Part shown: positions 9,411 through 19,532 of the stretch, piece by piece
How positions within the stretch are numbered: position 1 is the first letter of the stretch
Layout of the letters: each line of letters opens with the position of its first letter
NCBI GenBank assembly: GCA_033558025.1
Contig: JAUCEF010000083.1
Location: forward strand, 1-41,241
Length of the DNA: 41,241 nt
Direction of reading: 5' to 3'
Source of the DNA: Phytophthora sp. 'mugwort'
Lineage: Eukaryota > Oomycota > Peronosporomycetes > Peronosporales > Peronosporaceae
Notes under the pieces: generated by a model
Seen by the model: only the letters and a program-made list of their open reading frames with translations
The model's database searches: none
What the model was told of the DNA's origin: nothing
Made by a program: the position numbers and the translations under genes

Positions 9411-10128
9411 ATGGTTAGTCCTTTAGAACAATTTGAAATTTTACCTATTTTTCAAATACCTTTTGTATTTACTAATGCTTCTTTAATTTTAGTAATAGGT
9501 TTAGTTTATTTATATATATTTACATGTATAAAAACTAAATTTATTCCAACACGTTTTCAACAAATTTTTGAAATGATTTTAATATTACAATTGAATTAAC
9601 TTATTCTAGTATAGGAAAAGCTGGTAAATATTTTGTTTCATTAATTTTTGTTGTTTTTTTTTTATTTTATTATGTAATTTAATAGGAATGATTCCATACA
9701 GTTTTACTATAACAAGTCATTTAATTATTACGTTTACTTTAGCATTAACAATTTATTTAGGTTTTAATTTAATTGGAATTAAAAAACATAAATTTAATTT
9801 TTTAAATTTATTATTACCTAGTGGTGCAAGTATAGCATTAGTTCCCATCTTAGTACCTATTGAATTAGTTTCATACATTTTTCGTGTAATTAGTTTACCT
9901 GTACGATTATTTGCAAATATGATGGCTGGACATACTTTATTAAAAGTAATTGCAGGTTTTGCTTGGGCTATGTTAAATGTAAATAGTTTTATTTTTATGG
10001 CACATTTTATTCCATTAATAATTATTGTATTATTGGTTGGTTTAGAAATTGCTGTAGCTTTAATTCAGGCATATGTGTTTACGATTTTAACGTGTATGTA
10101 TATAAATGATGCTTTAAATTTACATTAA
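9411..10128 (+). CDS. atp6: atp6, ATP synthase Fo subunit a, two frameshifts
   Basis: Membrane subunit a of the Fo proton channel. It starts MVSPLEQFEILPIFQIPF, a standard Atp6 start. The frame is lost near 9579 (ATTTTAAT where ATTTTTAAT is expected) and again in the T run around 9653-9663, after which GMIPYSFTITSHL continues to the stop. The essential region around SLPVRLFANMMAGHTLLKVI, with the key arginine, and the C-terminal GLEIAVALIQAYVFTILTC are present. With both bases restored the protein is about 240 aa. Probably intact in the organism. Confidence 0.88.
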
Positions 10129-10164
10129 TAAAATATACAAAAATAAGATATAATATTTTATATT

Positions 10165-10238
10165 GGAAAAATAGCTCAGTTGGTTAGAGTGGTAGCTTGT
10201 CACGCTATAAGTCGCGGGTTCAAGTCCCGTTTTTTCCG
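10165..10238 (+). tRNA. trnD: tRNA-Asp (GUC)
   Basis: Acceptor GGAAAAA/TTTTTCC, anticodon stem GTAGC/GCTAT around TTGTCAC (GUC), T arm GCGGG-TTCAAGT-CCCGT, discriminator G. Confidence 0.94.
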
Positions 10239-10272
10239 TTTAAATTTATTATATTTAAAAAAATTTATAAAT

Positions 10273-10623
10273 ATGTTATTAAATTATTCAAATATTTTTA
10301 TATTCTTAATATTAAGTTTATTTTTATCAATTTTAATTTTCATTTTATCTTTTAGTTTAATTAAACAAAAAGATGATTTAGAAAAGTTAACAGCCTATGA
10401 ATGTGGATTTAATCCTTATGATGATGCTAGAAAAATTTTGATGTAAAATTTTATTTAGTAGCTATCCTTTTTATTATTTTGATTTAGAAGCTGTTTTTAT
10501 TTTTCCTTGGGTTTTAACTTTAAGTTCAAATTTTTCATGGGGATTTTGGACTATGATTGAATTTTTAGTTGAATTAGTTATAGGTTTTATTTATATTTGG
10601 TGTAGTGATGCTTAGAATGGTAA
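10273..10623 (+). CDS. nad3: nad3, NADH dehydrogenase subunit 3, three frameshifts
   Basis: Small membrane subunit of complex I. From the ATG at 10273 it reads MLLNYSNIFIFLILSLF and reaches the invariant loop LTAYECGFNPYDDAR. One T is missing after that (near 10436), another before GATTTAGAAGC (near 10480), and one more just before the end (near 10612). With these restored the product ends in the normal FDLEAVFIFPW, then a WGFWTMIEFLVELVIGF helix and ALEW. All three lesions are single T deletions, so this is more likely sequence error than decay. The open frame before 10273 overlaps trnD and is rejected. Confidence 0.88.
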
Positions 10624-11087
<464 letters not shown>

Positions 11088-11120
11088 TTAAAATTAAATC
11101 CTGAAAAATATGATAAAAAT

Positions 11121-11283
11121 TAATTTTTATCGTATTTTATGTTATATATATACTAATACTGGTTATAGTATTTATTTTAGAAAAAAAATTATTTATTTTT
11201 TTAATTTTTATCGTATTTTATGTTATATATATACTAATACTGGTTATAGTATTTATTTTATGAAAAAAAATTATTTATTTTTT
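11121..11283 (+). repeat. 81-bp tandem duplication between atp9 and nad9
   Basis: Two head-to-tail copies (11121-11201 and 11202-11283) differing by one inserted T. Each contains a short hairpin, ATACTA pairing with TAGTAT across a 10-nt loop, followed by A-rich and T-rich tracts. No ORF. It could be a recent slippage duplication or a duplicated regulatory hairpin in front of nad9. Confidence 0.85.
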
Positions 11284-11333
11284 TAATATATAAATATTTA
11301 TAATTATAAATATTTATAATTTATTTTTTATTT

Positions 11334-11897
11334 ATGAAAGTATTAAAAAAATTTAGTCAATATTTATTACAGATTTTACCAATAATAAATTATACTTATA
11401 TAAAAATGAATTATGTATAAATATTTCTACAAAAAATTAATTCCTATTTTATTTTTTTTAAAAAATCATACAAATACTCAATTTAAAGTATTATCAGAAT
11501 TTGTGTTATAGATTATATTAATAAAAAAAAACGTTTTGAAATAATTATAATTTATTAAGTATTCGTTTTAATAGTCGTTTAAAAATTAAAATAATAATTA
11601 ATGATTACAACCGGTAGATTCAATTATAAAAATATATCAATCAGCCAATTGGTGTGAAAGAGAAGTTTGGGATATGTTTGGTATTTTTTTTTTTATACCA
11701 TCCCGATTTAAGACGGATTTTAACAGATTATGGGTTTTGAAGGACATCCTTTACGTAAAGATTTCCCTTTAAGTGGTTTTTTAGAAATTTTTTATAATGA
11801 ATTAAAAAAACGTGTTGTTTATGAACCCATTAATTTATCACAACAATACCGATTATTTGAATTTAATAATCCTTGGAATAATAAAATAAATATGTAA
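11334..11897 (+). CDS. nad9: nad9, NADH dehydrogenase subunit 9 (30 kDa), several frameshifts
   Basis: Peripheral-arm complex I subunit. Fragments in changing frames read [16 protein letters not shown], then [24 protein letters not shown], then the highly conserved [37 protein letters not shown] and [20 protein letters not shown]. That order and spacing is Nad9 without doubt. At least five single-base indels are needed to read it through, for example ACAAAAAATTAAT where one more A is expected, and around the poly-T before CATCCCGATT. The stop TAA at 11895-11897 lies 47 nt before cob. Confidence 0.85.
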
Positions 11898-11944
11898 TAT
11901 TTTATTAATTATTTTTGCTTTTAGGTAATTTTTCATTTCATATT

Positions 11945-13115
11945 ATGAGATGGAATAAAAAATCATTATTTGCGATTCTTAATAATCATTTAATAGATTA
12001 TCCTACAACTATTAATTTAAATTATTTTTTTGGATTCGGTTCGTTAGCTGGTATTATGTTAGTAATACAAATTTTAACAGGTATTTTTTTAGCAATGCAT
12101 TATACTCCACATATTGATTTAGCTTTTAATAGTGTGAACATATTATGAGAGATGTAAATAATGGTTGGTTAATTAGATATACACATGCAAATGGAGCATC
12201 TTTTTTTTTTTATTGTTGTATATATTCATATTTTTCGTGGTTTATATTATGGTTCTTATATCACACCAAGAGAAGCTATATGGTCTTCTGGTGTAATTAT
12301 TTTTATTTTAATGATGGCTACAGCTTTTATGGGTTATGTTTTACCTTGGGGACAAATGAGTTTTTGGGGTGCAACTGTATTACTAATTTATTTTCTGCAA
12401 TACCCTTAATAGGAAAAGATATTGTTGATTGGCTTTGGGCGGATTTGCTGTTGATAATCCAACATTAAATCGTTTTTTTTTAGTTTACATTTTTACATTA
12501 CCTTTTATAATTGTGGGTGCCGTATTGATACATTTAATTTTATTACATGAAGTTGGTTCAAATAATCCTTTAGGTATTACATTAAAAAATGAAAATATAC
12601 TTTTATCCATATTTTTATACTAAAGATTTATTTGGATTAATGATCTTATTTTTGATTTCTTTATTTTATTTTTTTTTATCCTAATACATTAGGTCATCCC
12701 GATAATTATATTGAAGCAAATCAATGAAAACACCTTTACATATCGTACCAGAATGGTATTTTTTACCGTTTTATGCAATTTTAAGATCTATTCCTAATAA
12801 AATTGGCGGTGTTATAGCTATGTTTGGTTCATTACTTATTTTATTAACAATACCTTTTACAAATTCATCTGAAATTAGAAGTACAGCTTTTAGACCTATA
12901 TTTAAAATTTGTTATTGGTTATTAGTTATAGCTTTTTTATTATTAGGTTGGGTTGGACAATGTCCAGTTGAATATCCTTATACTGAAATTGGTATTATAA
13001 GTATGATTTATTATTTTTTTTTTTTATAATAATTTATACCATTTTAGGTAAATTAGAAACTTATTTAGTACGTTATAATATTAATAAAAAATCTTTAATA
13101 AATAAAAATAAATAA
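11945..13115 (+). CDS. cob: cob, apocytochrome b, several frameshifts
   Basis: Cytochrome b of complex III. The start [20 protein letters not shown] is conventional (the frame opens further upstream, but the ATG at 11945 fits the family). Blocks in order are [11 protein letters not shown], the LAMHYTP heme region, [44 protein letters not shown], the [20 protein letters not shown] region, [15 protein letters not shown], then [20 protein letters not shown]. It ends [20 protein letters not shown]. Indels sit near 12134, 12202-12212 (one T too many), 12383, 12440, 12600 and 12670. The stop lies only 8 nt before the left edge of the inverted repeat. Confidence 0.9.
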
Positions 13116-13122
13116 TTTAAAT

Positions 13123-14682
13123 TGTATTCATTGTACACGTTGTGTACGTTTTGCTAATGAAATTGTGGAATTGACGGTTTAGGTACAACAGGTCGTGGTA
13201 ATAAACTGAAATTAATTTTTATTCTTCAAATATTTTTAAATCCGAATTTTCTGGTAATTTAGTAGATTTATGTCCTGTTGGTGCATTAACTTCTAAACCC
13301 TATACTTTTAAAGCACGTTCTTGGAATTAAAAAAAAAAGAGGGTATTGCTATTTTAGATAGTATTGGTTCAAATATTAAAATTGATATTTTTAATAATGA
13401 AATATCGTATTTTACCTAAAACTAATTTTAATATTAATAAAGAATGGATATCAGATAAAACAAGATATTTTTTTGATAGTTTAAAATATCAACGATTAAA
13501 ATATCCATTATTAAAAGATAATCAAAACAATTTTCATAGGATTTCTTGGTTAGATGCTCTAAATATTATTAATAAAAAATTGATTAATTACAGATAGTTT
13601 TAATGCTAAAAGTATTATTGGTGATTTAACTGATTTAGAATCTCTTTTTTTATTAAAAAAAAATTTAATAAATTAGGAATTTCAAATGTAAATTATGAAC
13701 AATTTTTAAAAATCGACAAATTAAGATAAATTCTGATTTAGCTTCAAATTTTTTATTTAATAATACTTTAAAATCTATTGAAGAATCTGATGTTTGTTTA
13801 ATAATTGGTAGTGATATTCGTCAAGAAGGTTCTATTTTAAATATTCATTTATTAATCGTTTAAAAAAAGGAAATTTTAAAATAGCATATATCGGTAATAA
13901 AATTAATTTTACTTATCCAGTAAAACATTTAGGATAAATTTTAAAACTTTAATAAATATTATTTAGGAAAACATGTATTTTGTAAACAATTAAAAAAAGC
14001 AAAAAAACCTTTAATTATTATAGGTAGTAATATTTTAAATCAAAAAAATGGTTTTTTTTTATTATCAAAATAAAAAAATTTATCATTTAATTAACCCATA
14101 ATATTAATTTCTTTAATTTTCAAACTTCTTTAATTAATTTTTTTGAAATTACTTTTCCAAAATCATTAAATATGTTAAATAATTCAAAATATATTATTTA
14201 TTTAATACAAATTTACAAAATAAATTAAAATAACTAAAATAGTTTTGTTATTTATCAAGGACATCATTTTACTAAAGATGCTCAAAATTCAAATCTAATT
14301 TTACCTGGATTAACTTTTTTAGAAAATAATGGAATGTATATTAATTTAGAAGGTTTTATTCAAAAAAATGAACAAATTTTAAATGTAAATATAGAACAAC
14401 GTAAAGATTCTATAATTTATAGAAATCTTTATAAATTTTTATTAAATAAAAATCAATCTAAATCAGAAGCTTTTTAAAAATTAAAGATATTTTACCTTAT
14501 TTATTAAAAAAAAAATAAAAATTATTTATAATTTTAGTTTTAATAAAAAATTTTTAAAATTAATATTAATTTTTTAGATTCATTAATTAAAAATAATTAT
14601 TATACAAAATATATTAGAACAATATTCAAAAATATTGATTAATTCTAATAAAATTTTCAAAAATCAATCAAAATTATTATGA
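13123..14682 (+). pseudogene. nad11 copy truncated at the repeat edge
   Basis: Left-arm copy of nad11 that lacks the first part of the gene. It begins directly at the cluster-binding motif [13 protein letters not shown] and so misses the ferredoxin-like N-terminal domain and any start codon. It then continues through [20 protein letters not shown] and the molybdopterin-oxidoreductase-like domain to a TGA that overlaps the nad1 ATG. The frame is further broken by many single-base indels. It cannot make a complete Nad11; the full copy is on the right arm. Such truncated genes are normal where an inverted repeat ends inside a gene. Confidence 0.85.
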
Positions 14683-15647
14683 TATACACAATTTTAAAAT
14701 TTTTAATTTTCATATTACCTTTATTAATTGCTGTGGCTTATTTTACTTTAGTTGACGTAAAATATTAGCTTCTATTCAAAGAAGAAGAGGACCTAATGTT
14801 GTAGGTACTTTTGGATTAATACAACCATTAGCTGATGGTCTTAAATTATTCGTAAAGAAACAATTTTACCAAGTAATGCTGATGTAATTTTATTTATATT
14901 TGCACCTATTTTAGCTTTTTTTTAAGTCTATTAAGTTGGACAATAATACCTTTAGGTTTTGGTATGTTTTTACTGAATTAAATATTGGTATTTTATATTT
15001 AATAGCAATTTCATCTTTAGGTGTATACGGTGTTATTATAGGTGGTTGGTCAAGTAATTCTAAATATTCGTTTTTAGGGGCTTTAAGATCAACAGCACAA
15101 ATGATTTCATATGAATTAAACTATTGGGTTTTCAATTCTTTCAGTAATTGTTTGTGCAAAATCTTTAAATTTAATTTCTATTATTTGGGCACAAAAAACG
15201 GTATGGTATTGTTTTCCTCTTTTTCCTATTTTATAATTTTTTTTATATCTTGTTTAGCAGAAACAAATCGACATCCCTTTGATTTACCTGAAGCTGAAGC
15301 TGAATTAGTTTCAGGTTATAATGTAGAATATTCTGCAATGGGTTTTGCATTATTTTTTTTAGGTGAATATGCTAATATGTTATTAATGAGTAGTTTAACT
15401 ACGATTTATTTTTAGGTGGTTGGTTAGCACCTTTCCCTTTAGTATAAATTGTATTAATTTTTTACCCGGATCTTTTTGGTTTAGTATTAAAATTTGTTTT
15501 TTTGTTGTTTTATTTGTAGTTGCTCGAGCTATTTTACCTCGATATCGTTATGACCAATTAATGCGTTTAGGTTGGAAAGTATTTCTACCTTTTTCATTAT
15601 CCTGGTTTTTATATACTGCAAGTATTTAATAAGTTTTAATTGGTTAA
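14679..15647 (+). CDS. nad1: nad1, NADH dehydrogenase subunit 1, left-arm copy, frameshifted
   Basis: Quinone-site membrane subunit of complex I. From the ATG at 14679 it reads [16 protein letters not shown]; later frames give [55 protein letters not shown], then [20 protein letters not shown], the signature quinone-site region, and [18 protein letters not shown]. Indels specific to this arm include GTTGACGT (for GTTGAACGT) and AATTAAACTATT (for AATTAACTATT). Two deletions are shared with the other arm, one before GAAACAATTTTACC and one in the T run at 14936. The ATG overlaps the nad11 stop (ATGA). Confidence 0.88.
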
Positions 15648-15654
15648 TTTAATT

Positions 15655-15954
15655 ATGAATATTTTAATCATTTTATTTTTACTTTTTTTTATTCTGTCTT
15701 GGATTATTTGGTATAATTTTAAATAGACAGAATATTATTATTATTTTAATGTCTATTGAATTATTATTATTATCAATTATTTAAATTTTATTTATTTTGC
15801 AGTTTTAATTGATGATATAATAGGACAAGTTTTTTCTTTATTAATTTTACAGTAGCTGCAGCAGAATCAGCTATTGGATTAGCTATTATGATTATTTTCT
15901 TTTAAATTATATGGAGATATTTCAATTTATAAAATAAATTTATTATCATTATAA
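15655..15954 (+). CDS. nad4L: nad4L, left-arm copy, frameshifted
   Basis: Small three-helix complex I subunit of about 100 aa. Segments in different frames read MNIL, FCLGLFGIILNRQNIIIILM, SIELLLLSI and FAVLIDDIIGQVFSLLIL, followed by TVAAAESAIGLAIMII, the conserved second and third helices, and the tail KLYGDISIYKINLLSL. The stop TAA at 15952-15954 falls inside the first junction palindrome. It follows nad1 by 7 nt and faces the right-arm copy tail to tail. Confidence 0.85.
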
Positions 15955-16070
15955 TAAATTTATTTTCTTTAAATTATATGGAGATATTTCAATTTATAAA
16001 ATAAATTTATTATAATGATAATAAATTTATTTTATAAATTGAAATATCTCCATATAATTTAAAGAAAATA
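15893..16070. repeat. palindromic junction of the two inverted-repeat arms
   Basis: The 3' end of nad4L occurs here three times: two direct copies (15893-15946 and 15961-16013) followed by the inverted copy of the right arm. Two perfect hairpins are present, TTTATTAT-CATT-ATAATAAA at 15939-15958 and TTTATTAT-AATG-ATAATAAA at 16006-16025. The second is the true centre near 16015.5, with a spacer of only 4 nt. After the first hairpin the sequence returns to the direct copy at a TTATTTTCTTT microhomology, as in template switching. Confidence 0.85.
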
Positions 16071-16310
16071 ATCATAATAGCTAATCCAATAGCTGATTCT
16101 GCTGCAGCTACTGTTAAAATTAATAAAGAAAAAACTTGTCCTATTATATCATCAATTAAAACTGCAAATAAATAAAATTTAAATAATTGATAATAATAAT
16201 AATTCAATAGACATTAAAATAATAATAATATTCTGTCTATTTAAAATTATACCAAATAATCCAAGACAGAATAAAAAAAAAGTAAAAATAAAATGATTTA
16301 AAATATTCAT
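16010..16310 (-). CDS. nad4L: nad4L, right-arm copy, frameshifted
   Basis: Minus-strand copy starting at the ATG at 16310. The last 65 codons (16207 to 16010) form one frame containing FAVLIDDIIGQVFSLLIL and TVAAAESAIGLAIMII. The first third is out of frame because of TCAATTATTTAAATTT, where one A is expected to be missing after TCAATTA; the left arm has the same lesion, so this one is either old or systematic. The stop at 16010-16012 lies within the central palindrome. Confidence 0.85.
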
Positions 16311-18832
16311 AATTAATTAACCATTAAAACTTATTAAAATACTTGCAGTATATAAAAACCAGGATAATGAAAAAGGTAGAAATACTTTCCAACCTAAACG
16401 CATTAATTGGTCATAACGATATCGAGGTAAATAGCTCGAGCAACTACAAATAAAACAACAAAAAAACAAAATTTTAATACTAAACCAAAAAGATCCGGGT
16501 AAAAAATTAATACAATTTATACTAAAAGGGAAAGGTGCTAACCAACCACCTAAAAATAAAATCGTAGTTAAACTACTCATTAATAACATATTAGCATATT
16601 CACCTAAAAAAAATAATGCAAAACCCATTGCAGAATATTCTACATTATAACCTGAAACTAAATTCAGCTTCAGCTTCAGGTAAATCAAGGGATGTCGATT
16701 TGTTTCTGCTAAACAAGATATAAAAAAAATTATAAAATAGGAAAAAGAGGAAAACAATACCATACCGTTTTTTGTGCCCAAATAATAGAAATTAAATTAA
16801 AGATTTTGCACAAACAATTACTGAAAGAATTGAAAACCCAATAGTTAATTCATATGAAATCATTTGTGCTGTTGATCTTAAAGCCCCTAAAAACGAATAT
16901 TTAGAATTACTTGACCAACCACCTATAATAACACCGTATACACCTAAAGATGAAATTGCTATTAAATATAAAATACCAATATTTAATTCAGTAAAAAACA
17001 TACAAAACCTAAAGGTATTATTGTCCAACTTAATAGACTTAAAAAAAAGCTAAAATAGTGCAAATATAAATAAAATTACATCAGCATTACTTGGTAAAAT
17101 TGTTTCTTTACGAATAATTTAAGACCATCAGCTAATGGTTGTAATAATCCAAAAGTACCTACAACATTAGGTCCTCTTCTTCTTTGAATAGAAGCTAATA
17201 TTTTACGTTCAACTAAAGTAAAATAAGCCACAGCAATTAATAAAGGTAATATGAAAATTAAAAATTTTTAAAATTGTGTATATCATAATAATTTTGATTG
17301 ATTTTTGAAAATTTTATTAGAATTAATCAATATTTTGAATATTGTTCTAATATATTTGTATAATAATTATTTTTAATTAATGAATCTAAAAATTAATATT
17401 AATTTTTAAAATTTTTTATTAAAACTAAAATTATAAATAATTTTATTTTTTTTTTTAATAAATAAGGTAAAATATCTTTAATTTTTAAAAAGCTTCTGAT
17501 TTAGATTGATTTTTATTAATAAAAATTTATAAAGATTTCTATAAATTATAGAATCTTTACGTTGTTCTATATTTACATTTAAAAATTGTTCATTTTTTTG
17601 AATAAAACCTTCTAATTAATATACATTCCATTTTTTTCTAAAAAAGTTAATCCAGGTAAAATTAGATTTGAATTTGAGCATCTTTAGTAAAATGATGTCC
17701 TTGATAAATAACAAAACTATTTTAGTTATTTTAATTTATTTGTAAATTTGTATTAAATAAATAATATAATTTTGAATTATTTAACATATTTAATGATTTT
17801 GGAAAGTAATTTCAAAAAATTAATTAAAGAAGTTTGAAAATTAAAGAAATTAATATTATGGTTAATAAATGATAAATTTTTAATTTTGATAATAAAAAAA
17901 AACCATTTTTTTGATTTAAAATATTACTACCTATAATAATAAAGGTTTTTTTGCTTTTTTTAATTGTTTACAAAATACATGTTTTTCCTAAAATAATATT
18001 TATTAAAGTTTTAAAAGTTAATCCTAAATGTTTTACTGGATAAGTAAAATTAATTTTATTACCGATATATGCTATTTTAAAATTTCCTTTTTTTAACGAT
18101 TAATTAAATGAATATTTAAAATAGAACCTTCTTGACGAATATCACTACCAATTATTAAACAAACATCAGATTCTTCAATAGATTTTAAAGTATTATTAAT
18201 AAAAAATTTGAAGCTAAATCAGAATTATCTAATTTGTCGATTTTTTAAAAATTGTTCATAATGTACATTTGAAATTCCTAATTTATTTAAATTTTTTTTA
18301 ATAAAAAAAGAGATTCTAAATCAGTTAAATCACCAATAATACTTTAGCATTAAAACTATCTGTAATTATCAATTTTTTATAATAATATTTAGAGCATCTA
18401 ACCAAGAAATCCTATGAAAATTGTTTTGATTATCTTTTAATAATGGATATTTTAATCGTTGATATTTTAAACTATCAAAAAATATCTTGTTTTATCTGAT
18501 ATCCATTCTTTATTAATATTAAAATTAGTTTTAGTAAAATACCGTATAATTTCATTATTAAAAATATCAATTTTAATATTTGAACCAATACTATCTAAAA
18601 TAGCAATACCCTCTTTTTTTTTTAATTCCCAAGAACGTGCTTTAAAAGTATAGGGTTTAGAAGTTAATGCACCAACAGGACATAAATCTACTAAATTACC
18701 AGAAAATTCGGATTAAAAATATTTGAAGAATAAAAATTAATTTTCAGTTTTATTACACGACCTGTTGTACCTAAACCGTCAATTCCACAAATTTCATTAG
18801 CAAAACGTACACAACGTGTACAAATGAATACA
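16016..18832 (-). repeat. inverted repeat, right arm (nad4L-nad1-nad11)
   Basis: Reverse complement of the left arm. On this side nad11 continues uninterrupted beyond the repeat edge (18832) to its 5' end near 19256, so this arm joins single-copy sequence through an intact gene, while the other arm joins cob. Confidence 0.93.
16317..17286 (-). CDS. nad1: nad1, right-arm copy, frameshifted
   Basis: Second copy of nad1, ATG at 17286, stop at 16317-16319 (SILISFNG then TAA). Longer intact stretches than in the left arm: the LVERKIL codons are right here (GTTGAACGT), and ELTIGFSIL reads correctly. Its own lesions are GCACTATTTT for GCACCTATTTT, GTTTTGTATG for GTTTTGGTATG, CATCCCTTGAT lacking a T, an extra T in GCTGAATTTAG and a missing T in GCTCGAGCTATTTACC. 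Reading the two arms together restores almost the whole protein. Confidence 0.88.
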
Positions 18833-19256
18833 TCTTGTCATAATTGTTTTAATAAAAGGACCACAATATTTATCTTCAACGCCACGTTTTTTAAAAAAAA
18901 ACGACTACGATCCGATCAAAAATCATTGTTAGATCTTGTAATCACATTCTGACGCTTGATCACAAATAGGACAATCTAATGGATGATTTATTAAAGAAAT
19001 TCTAATACACTTTCAACGTGCTTTTTGTACTAAAGGAGTATTAGTAAATATTTTCATATTTGGTATTAAAGGCATTGCACATGAAGCTACAGGTTTAGGG
19101 GAATTTCGATTTCAACTAAACACATACGACAATTACCGGCAATTTGTAAATTCTCTTGAAAACAGATTTAGGGATTTGAATTTTAAAATTATTACATGCT
19201 TGTAAAACTGTTAATTTTTATTAACTTTTAATTCGATATTGTTAATATATATATTA
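17283..19256 (-). CDS. nad11: nad11, NADH dehydrogenase subunit 11 (75 kDa), frameshifted
   Basis: The iron-sulphur subunit of the complex I N-module, about 650 aa when the frame is restored, so it includes the C-terminal domain and not just the short form found in some algae. The N-terminus reads NIELKVNK then [34 protein letters not shown], then [33 protein letters not shown] and [14 protein letters not shown], so all the cysteine ligand sets are present. It ends just before nad1 with an overlapping TGA. Many single-base indels interrupt it inside and outside the repeat. The exact start is unclear: no ATG in frame, so near 19256 is an estimate. Confidence 0.85.
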
Positions 19257-19342
19257 ATCAATTTTAATGATAAAAATTAAATAAAATATAAATTTATTTT
19301 CACTAAAAAGATATATTTTATTTAAAATATATATTATAGTAA

Positions 19343-19425
19343 TATCAAAGAAGGGATTTGAACCCTTAACGCTTTTAAGCTTTACATCCTAAGTGTAACG
19401 TGTTTACCAATTTCACCACTTTGAT
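19343..19425 (-). tRNA. trnL: tRNA-Leu (UAG)
   Basis: Minus-strand class II tRNA with a long variable arm. Acceptor ATCAAAG/CTTTGAT, anticodon stem TTACA/TGTAA around CTTAGGA (UAG), discriminator A. Intact although it lies in the frame-damaged stretch. Confidence 0.92.
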
Positions 19426-19433
19426 AATAAAAA

Positions 19434-19514
19434 TACCTACTATTGGACTTGAACCAATAACCCTAAAGGGAACAGATTTTAAATCTATCGTGTTTACAAT
19501 TTCACCAAGTAGGC
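19434..19514 (-). tRNA. trnL: tRNA-Leu (UAA)
   Basis: Minus-strand class II tRNA, acceptor GCCTACT/AGTAGGT, anticodon loop TTTAAAA (UAA), long variable arm TTCCCTTTAGGG. Reads the very abundant TTA codon. Eight nt from the UAG tRNA. Confidence 0.92.
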
Positions 19515-19532
19515 TAATATTTTTTTAAATAT

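Larger units (their letters stand above)
13123..15954 (+). repeat. inverted repeat, left arm (nad11 remnant-nad1-nad4L)
   Basis: Plus-strand copy of a repeat whose partner is the minus strand of 18832-16016. Homology starts at TGTATTCA, inside the iron-sulphur motif of nad11, right after cob. In the 970-bp nad1 part I count by eye about 15 single-base indels and one substitution between arms; at most sites one arm keeps the frame. The arms are otherwise the same. Confidence 0.93.

Noticed and set aside
10180..10272. Extended N-terminus of nad3 beginning inside trnD
   Set aside because: It reads through the tRNA and the peptide is unlike Nad3; the ATG at 10273 gives the standard start.
12145..12623. 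Separate hypothetical proteins of 107, 74 and 64 codons
   Set aside because: They are pieces of cob in shifting frames; the joined sequence matches cytochrome b throughout.
14936..17028. Several independent membrane ORFs on both strands
   Set aside because: They are fragments of the two nad1 copies interrupted by single-base indels.
13123..18832. Reading the broken genes as true pseudogenes or as proof of RNA editing
   Set aside because: The indels are both losses and gains, lie mostly in short homopolymers and differ between arms. Sequencing error explains this better than decay or a uniform editing system.
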